NCBI GenBank assembly: GCA_946894095.1
Contig: OX335643.1
Span: forward strand, 7,675,036-7,739,035
From: Incurvaria masculella
Taxonomy: Eukaryota; Arthropoda; Insecta; Lepidoptera; Incurvariidae
Direction: 5' to 3'
DNA: 64,000 nucleotides
The notes beneath the pieces are model-generated. The model did not search any database and was not told the DNA's origin. It saw only the letters and a list, made by a program, of their open reading frames with translations. Positions 11,401-23,400 of the stretch are shown here, piece by piece; the first letter of the stretch is position 1, and each line of letters starts with the position of its first letter. A program made the translations under genes and the position numbers.

Positions 11401-14400
11401 TTTATCTGAACACGAAACGATTGGTTGTCCATGCATCAGTTGCAAATTGGCACATCGTCCATTGGTTTCCTCCGAAAGAAGTTGTTCAACAGATTCCTGA
11501 GAGACTCACCCTGATATAGTGCCACTGCTTGCAGGTTGTAATTTCGCCTACAGTGTGCCAGAGCATGTTGTTGAGAGGCGCCTTAGCGGCATGATTCCTG
11601 CCAAGGTCTAGCAACTCTTGCATCGTCAGGTTCTTCAGGTTGTCCGTGCATCAGTTGCAAATTGGCACATGGTCCATCGGCTTGCTCCGAAATAAGTTGT
11701 TCGAAAGATTCCTCTGAGACTCACCCTCATATAGTGCCACTGCTTGCAGGTTGTGATGTCACCTTCGGTGTGCCAGAGCATGTCGTTGAGAGGGACCTTC
11801 GCGGCGAAATCCCTGTCGAGGTCGAGCAAGTCTCACATCGTCAGGTTGCCCGTGCATCAGTTGCAAATTGGAACATCGTCCATCGGCTTCCTTCGAAAGA
11901 AGTTGTTTAAAAGGTTCCTGAGAGACTCACCCTGATATAGTGCCACTGCTTGCAGGTTGTAATGTCACCCCCGGTGTGCCAGAGCATGTCGTTGAGAGGG
12001 ACCTTCGCGGCGAGATCCCTGCCGAGGTCGAGCAACTCTCGCATCGTCACGTTCTTCAGTTTACCCGTGCAGCAGTTGTAAATGGGCACGTCGTCCGTCG
12101 GTTTCACCCTGAAGGAGAAAGGCGCCAATAAACATGGTTATAAATCTGGCGTCCAATAGCATTAGCCAAATCAGAAGCTGTCATTTATTTTATAATGTCA
12201 TCAGCATGGAGGTGTGGTCATCAGCCATATTGTGGAATCAGGACTTGCGAAATAATTGTACTTTTAATTGACATTTCTCGGTAAGGTTAGATTTGTAGCA
12301 AGACATAGATTCCTAATTACAGAATTGCAGGAATAGGCCTGCAGTACTCACGTGTCGATGCCACGCTTCCACGCCGCCACGATGAGCGCCTTGATGGCCA
12401 CGTCCACCGGCATGTAGTCCGCAATCAGGTCCGGGTTGGAGTAGATGCTGCGCATTATTCCTGCACACAGTTTCGTAGTTAGTTGGGTATTTGTTTTCCG
12501 CAATAAGTTAAATTAAGAGGGCATTGCACGTAACAATGATGGCTGTGTGAGTGATCCCAGCTCGTCCGAGAAATCCAAGAGTTTACGAGTCTTACCACAT
12601 ACTTCTGAGAGGGGTCCTGGTGAACCTAAGATCCTGCCGGCTGCTGTTGATAATTTTCTATTCCTTAAATCTTAGAGTATTTAGGACGAAAGCTTACATC
12701 CATAACTATTCCTCGGAGGCCGGAGGGGTGAGCATAAATGGCACAGCGCCATACGGTACATTCATAGCACACTTTCTCCGCTACATCTATAGACATACAT
12801 TTATTAAATGCTCTACGATTACGTATGTTACGAATTGACCTGTATGAACTATTTAATAGTTAATTATTAATTAACGTCTGCTCTGGAATTCGTTTCGGTC
12901 AATAATTTCTCAATTTACCTTTCCCACTCGCCACCAAGAGTCCAACAGGCCCGTTGAAGTTCTCGATCCAGCCTGGGAACGGCTCGTCGACACTCGAAAT
13001 CACTGCAAGCATTTGTTTTTTCACTTGAACTGTATTCGAAAACGACTTGCGAAACATGAATGGTTTTTGGAACTATGTTTCTCATCGCGCATTTGGCGGA
13101 TGAGAGCTACACGAGATAAAGTGTCCCAGCGACACTTCTGCACTGACACTTTTGCTGTGACAGAGACAGAACTTTAGTCCTGCCGTCAACCCATATTACT
13201 TTACGGCCGAAACGGTAACACCGTTACCTGTCTCTTTCTTCGCTTGCTTCGTGAAAAAGAATACAGGCATTAGTGTCATTCGAGCCTGGCTGTTGGCTAA
13301 TGCTATATGTACATTGCTTTGAGACCGAAATGGAAACGTAGCTCTCTGCAACAGTGTGCTTCCATCTAATGAAAATTAGACGTCTAGCGCTTTAAGCGTT
13401 ATCTCGTGTTTAACTTGGTTGTCGCTTGTGAAATGTTATTCCGTCCGACTTTGAAGTGTCCAAGAAGTGTTCGCAATGAAGCTCAAACTATCTTCACTAT
13501 TCAGGATCACAAAATCGTCGTATTTCAAAATATCCCTTTTTCTAATTATCTCTTCGCGGCCATGATAAAAGAAAGAAAAAATATTTTAGACAATTTGATT
13601 AGTGAAGATATGGGTAATGCATGAATAGTTAAAAAAATTAATCACTTTTTTAAAAATCATCACTTTCCTTTAGTTGGCCGATTAACAATAATTCACATGA
13701 TTTGTTCCTTATAAGCGACACTATTGACTGGTGCAACAGGTAATACAGGATGCGTTATTTTTCTTAAAATCGTTCGATTTCCGGCTAGGTATTTTTTTTA
13801 ACCCTAATAATGCAGTTTATTAAAAATCGGCCTCATGGCTCCTTTCAGTGTTTTTTGCTATTTCTTATCGTTTCAGATTTGGCCCTGAAGGTACACTTGA
13901 AAAATTCATTTAGTTTATAATATATATATATATAACATTTGGCGCCATCTATATATATGGACGCACTAGTCCTTCAAATAACGAAATATTTATGTCAGAA
14001 TAGGGCATTGCCCCAATACCCACCGATAGAGGGCCTGAAGATCACCACTGGCATGACACCCTTCTGCTCGTACATTACGTGCTCCGCCAGCTGCTTCGTG
14101 AAGGTATAGGTGTTGGGCAGCTCCCCCAAATACCTGTCGATGTTTATTTAAAATAAATGCCTTTGTATTTTTTTTTTCTTATATTAATGTTTGATTAAGT
14201 CCCCTTTCCCTACTAGGTGGTAGGGTTAAGTCGCTTAAGGTAGTCGTTACCCTATCAATTCCCATACTACGGGTGCTAACTGTTTACATGGTCAATGTAT
14301 TAATAGCTATTTTAAATTTTGGTTTCTTAAATATATTGTGGAAATCGACTTGGAATTCGGGGCCAAGGAAACCGGAATCATTCAGTTGAGAAAAAGCTAT

Positions 14401-17400
14401 TTTATCGGCGGAAAAACCTTGAATTATTTAAATAGCATTCTCCTGAATCTTTCCGTTAACAACCGCTGCAAAAGCAGATTTCCCAACTGATTCCTGAGCA
14501 CGGAATTCCATGACTAGGCCTCATCTAGTTACTTATTCAATGATGATCCAGAAGTGTGCATTCCGTACGTAGTCTAATAAGTCCAAGAATTGGCCTCCTA
14601 GGGGGTTATGGTGAATAACTCGCCAGGTGAATAGCAAGTGAAGAGGCAAAATAGTAATTCTTGGTGTATAACCATGGTCTCCGTTTACCATGGTTAGTTG
14701 ACTCGCCGGGTGAATAGCATGTGAACAGGCATAAGAGTGATTAGATGTGACGTTAATAGTTGCATTTCGTACCACGCCAATTGTTAATTTTAAGAACCCG
14801 TCCTTTGACAGTTAACGTTTTATGAAATGCAACTAAACGTCAGATTTGGCCACTCTCTTGCCTGTTTACCTACTGTTCACCCGGCGAGTAAACTTACCAT
14901 GGTAACCCCCGTAGTTCCTAACACGTACTTAGGCGTGAGTATCTTGAGCGTGTACTCGTCGGTCGACTCGACGATGTCGATCGTGTCCCTCCAGTCGGCG
15001 TGCGGCGGGTACATCTTCTCCTCGACCGGGTTGCGGTTCGTGTTGCTGTAGGAGGTCGACACGTGGACCAGCACCTAGCGACACGAGCATTTGCAGGCCA
15101 AGAATTAATATTGTATATGCTCTGATCGAAAAAGGCATTTACGGACCAAAAATGGTCTGAGGGAAAAGGGTAATTTAAGACCAACAATAAACATGATCAG
15201 CGATCAGAGCATGTGCAGACCAACAATCAGCATTTATTGATTACGATCAAGTTCATCTTGCAGAGATTTTCTTTTGATCATGTGGATTTTACTTTAGTAC
15301 CAGAGTATAGGGTAATTTTTAAGCCATTATTATATTAAAGTATTGAAGGTAGCCGCATTATACCAGCAAGCGAAGCTATACTTACAGATAGTTTTTTAAC
15401 TTCTTTAGCCAGCTGAAGGATCTCACGCGAGCCACGCAGGTTCATGATGACAGCGTATTTCAGGGGGTCGTCGAACCTGAAAATAACACATTTCGGTATT
15501 TTTTAAAAGATCAACGGTCAACCAAACTTGGTTAGGCCAACTTTAAAGGTTGTTTATGTAACTGGACACCGTTATGATATCAGGCCAGCTCACCGCATTC
15601 CCGAAGGAATTAGGTACCATGGCCAGGACCTTCCCTTTATGAGCACGGGTTTACATTGAAATGCATAGAAAACACCCTGGGCTGGACGAATCCTACCACC
15701 AGTAAGTAACTACAGTTGTATATGGATTCCGAACAACGAAAGCGCTCACTCGTGACGAAATACTCTTATTCAACTCAGAAAGAGAAGGAAAGTGGTGCAT
15801 GAACTGAATGCGGAGGTCGCCGTGCCCTTGAGCTTCAAGCCGCTGTAACGGGTGTAACTTCAGTACAGAGTCTACATAGGAATTTTACTAATTTCAAATT
15901 TCCCTCTAATTCTACCTACCCACGGTTTTCGGCCTCAAGACGAAAAAAACGAAAAGAGAAAAACACACTTGTGGCGGGCGCAACCGAAGTGCCCGCTAGC
16001 TACGAGACTGAAGATATTTACGACTGTTTTGGACAAGTTTAGTTTTCTCGAGAGACTTTCATCGATGTGAAGAGTGAAGTGTTGTGCTACAAGTGTGGGC
16101 AAACCATAGTTTTATTGAGGCGCCCAACAAACAAAGAAGAGGAAGGGCCGGCAGGACACCACGCCGCCCTATCACCTGAGCTAGCCGTGTGATATTAAGT
16201 GGATGTGCAAGGTACTCCAAACTTTTCGTTAACAAATGTACCCCGGCGAAAAACCGCTTAAATAATGGTGTTTACTTGTCGACATTTCAGTATTGACAGT
16301 CCGAGTTCTCATCTAAATCGACGTTTACGGAACTTCAAAGTAACATAAAAAAGGCCAAACCCATACACGTCTTACTTCTTATTCTGTCAACCAGTCAAAA
16401 TCCAACTCGGACTGCCTGTTTGTATGAAAACGCGGCGTCGGCGTAAGCGGCAACGTCAACGTATTTACGGCGAAGGTACGTTTGCTGTCAAATCAAATTT
16501 GGTCCAATGTGACAAGGGGCTCTGATCATTCGATGTACTTGACTTTTGACGATATGCTGAATAAATGGTCATATTTTGTACCATGGGCTAAGAGCTTGAT
16601 ATTCATTCCAACTGAGTACCGGAACCCTAAAATAACAACACCGTCTTACACCAACCATTTTTTTTAGGTTTGTTTCATAAACTCGTACTAACCTGACGCT
16701 GGCCGCCACGTGAAAGATAATGTTCACCCTGTTGACCAGCAAAGCTCGGTCCTCTTCCGATATACCTGGACAGCATCACACCACATAAAACAATCATCAA
16801 TCAATCGGGCAAATTCTGACGGGAGATGGCGCTGGTTAGAAATCTCATAGTAATGTGCGAAAGATAAGTTTTCGGCGAGTTTTGTACGTTGTACCTTCTT
16901 TGATAACCTTTTTAAAATCATCTGATCTATTACACGAGTTATTGACTGTTTAACTGTTTTGGGATCATTTAAATCAAATCTAACGTAAATCTAATCGCAA
17001 ATCTAACGACACCTTTCAAGCTAAAATCCATACATATGCACATACATACATGCGCAGTCGAGTAAAAGTGAATGAATTTTACTGTGCTAAAACAGAGGAA
17101 ATATTTTGTGTAAATTATTAACTTACCTAGTCCGATTTCCGTGACATCACCTGGAATGGCAACCACCTTGGATTCCAAAATTCCGGGCCTGTCCTTCCGA
17201 AGTCGGCTGAAAGCCTGTAAATATATGAAATCTCAAAAAAAAAAATTGCTTTATCTTTTGTCCACTTTTAGGCGGTATGGCCTTAAAGTAGATGCCGCCA
17301 CGGTCGTTCGTCGCTTTTTCTGCTATAACTCCGAAAACATATGACATGTTTGTACAGCTCGTGGTCTCGGTGCTAGAGGATTATCATGCGAGAGGTCTGG

Positions 17401-20400
17401 GTTCAAGTCCTAGTGCATTTCGTTACAAATGCGAGTTGATGCATCGTTCAGAACCCATGTAAAACTGTAGGTGGTAGAGTTAAGCCCGCCCGGGTTGGTT
17501 CCACCGCATTTGATGAAACTGTGGTTGGAGCGCCAACTAAAATGTTTCCGTGTTTTCCATCCAGTTCAATGTAGCCGTGCTCATAAAGGGAAGGTCCTGC
17601 CATGGCACCTAAATCCTTGGGGAATGGGGTGTATTTGGCTAATATCTTACCGGTAGTTGTGTGGTATTAGCCATCCATGTTAAATTTTAAAAATATATAT
17701 AAAGTTACAAACGATAACTATACTGGCGAGCACAATAAGCAATTGTTTATTCAACGTCATAAAACAATTTATAAAAAATGCTAGCGTTATTGAGATAATT
17801 ATAAGAATATTTGCAAAAAGTTGCAATTTAAAATTAGCAGCTTTTGCCTAACTCACTAAAACACAAAAAATATTACGCTGCCGTTATACGAATGGGTTTC
17901 AGCTACCCCTTTCGTCCTTTCTTACTCACTGTTACGAACCCCTCTGTAATTAGGTCGTGCAGTCCTGAGAAATTATTCCGACTTACTAATTATTCAACGG
18001 TAGAGCAAGGGAGTAGGTACATGGAGGTAATTCAAAGTAGAACCCATATTAAAGTTATAATTTTTAAGTGTTGCACAGTTCAGCTGAAAGGATAAATTTT
18101 TGATAATTTTAAGTTTACTAGCTGAGCTACCCTTCGTTATTGTTTTTCTGAATTTGACTGAGGAAACAAGCACGCGCCATTATCCTCTTAAAGGTATCTG
18201 TAAAATGAAATTACCAAGGACTCAAAAAGTCCCGAAAGGCGATCTTCCGCAGCCGTTCCCTTCTTCGTCCTCAGAAGAAGGTAGATCTTCTCCAAATCAG
18301 GACACGACCATAGCAGTTTCTCAATCAGCACTTTGCCCATGAATCCTGGAATGGAGATAAGGAGGATTTATATGAGGCCTATCGTTCACATTTACACTTC
18401 TGTTAAGACTATCGTGAAGGTTAGCGGGGCTTGGAGGTAATTTGAAGAAATGCTCTTTTCGGTCTATTGGCCAAGGCACAATTTTGCATACCGACGTTAA
18501 AAAAAAAACCGGCCAAGTGCGAGTCGGACTTGCACACGAAGGGTTCCGTACAACCGTACAAGATTTAACACAAAAATCAGGTATTTTTATGGCCCCCCCT
18601 TTAATTTTTTTTTATTTTGCCTATTTGTTGTTATAGCGGCAAAATAAATACACGCTCTGTGAAAATTTCAGCAGCCTACCTATTACGGTTCATGAGATAC
18701 AGCCCTGTGACAGACGGACGGACGGACGGACGGACGGACGGACGGACGGACGGACGGACAGCGGAGGCTTAGTAATAGGGTTCCGTTTTCACCCTTTGGG
18801 TACGGAACCCTAAAAACTAGCGAAAGCAAGCGACTTTCGGGCCCTAACGTTTCCTTGCCTCTAAAAGATGTCACATTAAAAAAGATTTACGAAAATTTTA
18901 ATTTCAAAACGACTTATAGCTAAAAGTAAACCACGACCGCTGTAGTCAAAAATCTAACAAAAACCAAATAGATCTTAAATCTTGATTAAATAAGCTATGT
19001 CTGATGACTAATCTTTTTACGATGTTCTTACTTTATCATTGCGTAATCCACCTCCAAAGTTATTGTATAAAACGCGCGAAAAATTCGAACTTTCGGACCT
19101 TATAACTAAGAAACCAAACACAATTTTACAATGCCAATGGTCATCAGATATCTAGTTCGATCAAATAAAGCTATTTTGAGCGAAATTTTGGATCTTTGAC
19201 AAGAAATATAGGCGTGATCTTCTTTCCCCTTTTGTATGGGGAGATGAGCGGGTTGGGCTATTGCCCGTATTTTTTTAATTTTTACGTAAATGTCTGTATT
19301 TTCCAGTAAAATGTCTAAAATGTCAGTAAAAGGGCAAAATTTTCAATTTTTTTTAGTCAATATTTTCCAATCTAAAAGGTAAATAAAATCACACAGACGT
19401 ACAATTCGAGAATATATTTTAGAATCCTATATTAAAACAACATAGTAAAACATAGAGTATGTAAACAGTTTTCGCCCGTAGTATGGGAAATTGATAGGGT
19501 AACAACTGTCTTAATTTTAACTGCTGGCAAAAAACGGGGGAGAAATCATAAATGGTACCAAAACCGGACAAGTGTGAGCCTGACTCGTACACCGATGGTT
19601 CCGTATAGATGTGTGCCTCACGGGAAAATATATTTTTCGTCGAAATACTACAAATTAAATACATATTTTTGATCTATGCATGGATGGGCAGCTAGCAAAA
19701 GAAACTCGTTTGTACAATATAGGCAGTGCCGGCGAGTGAGTTCGCTTACTATTGATTCTGAAAACTTGATTATCTCAATCTTGACCCTATTTTCACCTTT
19801 TACCATTGATTAATTAGTTTTTCTTTGCCGCTTCGATCATGTTTACATCCAATGCTCGCATTCGTGGCGAAACGCACTTATCCAACTTTTTTTTATTTTT
19901 TATGTGATTGGACATGGATGGCTAATACCACACCTTCTGTCATGGTATTAGCCTAACACACCACATGGGAACTAGGTGCCATGCCAGGACCTTCCTTATA
20001 TTGCACGGCTACATTGAACTGGATGGAAAACACGGACAATTTTCATTGCCGCTTCGACCATCGTTCATTCAATGCGATGGTACCAACCCGGGCGGGATTA
20101 ACCCTACCACCTAGTAAGTAAGGAAGGGGACCTACAGTTTAACGTGGAATCCGAACCACGGCCAGCCTCTCTCAACGGTCGAATGGTCACCCATCCAAGA
20201 CCAGACCGTACCCAGCGTTGCTTAACTTCGGAGAGCGATCGCCGAAGTGTCGCGCCACTGGGCTATCGAGGCTGACAAACTTAGAAAGAGAAATAATGTG
20301 ATGCATGATCAGAGCGGAGATCGATCCCAGATGACTAGAAGGCGAGTGCCCGTGCCCCTGAGCTACTAGCCGCTCAATTATAACGGAGTGATGGATGAAT

Positions 20401-23400
20401 TCAATATTCTTCCATCACTCAACGATTCAATTTAACAATCACTGGTTTTTTTTTATTTATCTGGTCGTCCGTGTGTAAATTATTTTATTTATTATTTATA
20501 AATTAATTGTATGTATTTAATGGACCGTTATCTCACTCAGGGTTTTTTTCACCTACTGCTGAGCTTACAATAAATACCCATGCAAGATAATAAGCACTTT
20601 GGTAATAAAGGCCCTTTAAGTGTCGATTTAAATAAGTCAGCACTTGGTGAATACCAGGCTAAGTCGAGTTTCAGCGACATCTACGTTTTGAAGCAGATTA
20701 TTTTCTTAAATCTGAATACAATGCTTCAAAACGTAGATGTCGCTGAAACTCGTATCTACGGGCCTATTCCTGGAATTCCGTAATCAGTAATCAGCAATCA
20801 GGAATCCCGGGTCTCTAAAACCGCCTTTATAGCAGTTTTCAAAGCGATTTTCTTGACGAAAATTTTCCGGTGCTTAGTTTTTTTCATTAATCAAGAGATT
20901 CCGTCGAAAAACTTGCTTTGAAATCGGCTATAAAAGCGGTCTTCTAGACTCAGGATTCCTGATTACTGAATGCTAGGAATAGACCTGCTGGTCATCGACC
21001 CAAAAGGGCGCTTCTGTAGCCAGAGTCGCGCGAGTCATGTCCTGCCATTGTCTAATGGGTCACCCCATAGGTCAATACATTCTGGACGAACATTGATCGC
21101 GCCAAGTTCACGATAGTTGGATATATATTCAGTAAAGTAGTATAAACGTGTTGTGAGACCCGTATTTTCGTTGAGAACGCGAGTCTCTAAAATTTTTTTA
21201 TGTGTTTTTTTTATGCGACCATGGATGGCTAAACCACACAACTACCGTTATGATATTAGCCCAATACACCACATTCCGGAAGTAATTAGGTGCCATGCCA
21301 GGACCTTCCCTTTATGAGCACGGCTACATTGAACTGGATGGAAAACACGGACAATTTTTAATTGCCGCTTCGACCATCTTTTCATCCAATGCGATGGTAC
21401 CAACCCGGGCCGGTTTAAACCCTACCACCTAGTAGGGGAAGAGGACCTACAGTTTTACATGGAATCCGAACCATGGAGCAGCTCGCATTCGTGACGAAAT
21501 GCACTTATCGAACTCGGAAAGAGAAAGACAGTGGTGCATGTCGGAATTGAACCTAGGCCTCTGGTACGCTAAGCCAGTCCCCGTGCCACTAGGCTACGAG
21601 CTGCTCGTAACTCGTAACTCGACATGGATAGCTAATTCAAATGGCATTATATTATATAATTGTATATATTCAATGGATACGACATTACCGTTACCTCATT
21701 AATTTGAGTTTCAGCGACATCTACATTTAAAGCATTGTAATCAGATTTTTAAAAATAATCTGAAAAAGTATTGGTCGCGACATTCGTCGGAAGCAGGATC
21801 CTGCTCAAATTAATGGTATTATATTAGCCTAACACTCCAGATGGGAACTAGGCGCGATGCCAAGACCTTCCCTATATTGCTGGGCTTTGAACTGGATGGA
21901 AAACCCGGAAAATTATCATGACCTCCTCACCGACCATCGTTCATTTAATGCGATGATACCAATCCAGGCGGGATTAACCCTACCGCCTAGTAAGTAAAGA
22001 GGACCTACAGTTGTACGTGGAATCCGAACGACGTCCAGCCTCAACGGTTGAAAACGGTCACCCATCTAGAACCGAACCACGCTCAGATTTGCTTTACCAA
22101 GCTTGTCGAACCGCAAGGCGTCGCGCCACTGGACTACCGAACAGACGAGTTTCGGGTTCGGAACCCATATAAAACTTGTGGGCCCCCTTCTCTTCTTACC
22201 AAATTTTAGAGTTTAAGCCCGCTCGGTTGGTACAATCGCATTGGATAAACGAAGTCGAAGCGGCAATTAAAATTTTCACATGATTTCCATCCAGTTCAAT
22301 GTAGGTACCCGGACAATCTTTCATTGCCGGGTACCAAGCCGCACGGGCTTAAACCCTGCTACTTTCTCAAGTAATTAAAAAATACCGGCCAAGTGCAAGT
22401 CAGACACGCACACGATGGGTTCCGTACCAACGTAAAATATTCAACACAAAAAAAATAGTTTTTTTGTATGGGGCCTTTTTTAATTTTAATATTTTTTTGA
22501 TATTACCTATTTGTTGTTATAGCGGCAAAATTAATACACATTCTATGAAAATGTCAGCTGCCTACCTATTAAGGTTCATGAGATTCAGCCCTGTGACAGA
22601 CGGACGGACGGACGGATGGACAGCGGAGGCTTAGTAATAGGGTTCTGTTGGCACCCTTTGGCTAAAAATATTAAAATCTGGTAGCTTTTAGGAGTAAAGA
22701 ACCGTTAGGGCCTGGAAGACGATTTTTCTTTCTTTCTTTATTTTTTTCTTTAAATTTTAAAATCTCAGAGCCGCGGGGCAGCCTTCACGCCAGTCTTACG
22801 TATGTAGATTGCAAAGCTAATTAAAAGTCAGACTAATTACCTACTAGCACTGCCATCATCGCGTTTCTGGTTACATGTTACGTAGGAATGTGAAACTGTG
22901 GCTAATTCTCCTTAATTTCCCGTAATCACCTGATTAAAGCGAATTGCTAAATTTGCAGGTAGGTTATTGCATCATGACAGGTCAGCGAGAAAGAAACAAC
23001 GGCACCGAAACTCCTCCACGCGTACACCTCAAAGGCAGTGTAGCCACTTTTACATACACAAGCAAGCAAGAAAACACAGCATTGGGTCTTGCTAACGTTA
23101 AATGCGACAAGATTCTCCTAGCCCCAGTTGGCTACTTGCTCAAGAACAGTATCCACCTCTTTTACCACAGAACATTACGCCTCGCGGGGCTGTGCATCTC
23201 TGCTCCTCCAATCCATGACATACCCCTCATGCTCCGCGCGGTCATCAAAGTAACTGTGATTCATGCCTATAGTGACAATAAGTAAATCGTTGATCAAGAT
23301 TGAAATAGGTGATAGCACGGAGCCCTGCGTGACACCAGCCGTAATCGGGAAGTCGTCCGAATCGTTGTCCGTATCGTTGTATATAATAAAATCGAAAGGT

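Noticed and set aside
14918..15187. Minus-strand serine/arginine-rich frames
   Set aside because: They are shifted shadows of reductase exon 6, which is GC-rich on all frames.
18713..18760. GACG repeat as a CRISPR or satellite locus
   Set aside because: It is a simple 4-base microsatellite inside a dispersed element; there are no spacers.
20185..20275. 5S rRNA gene
   Set aside because: Only the 3' half resembles 5S rRNA and it is joined to a SINE body, so it is a retroposon head.
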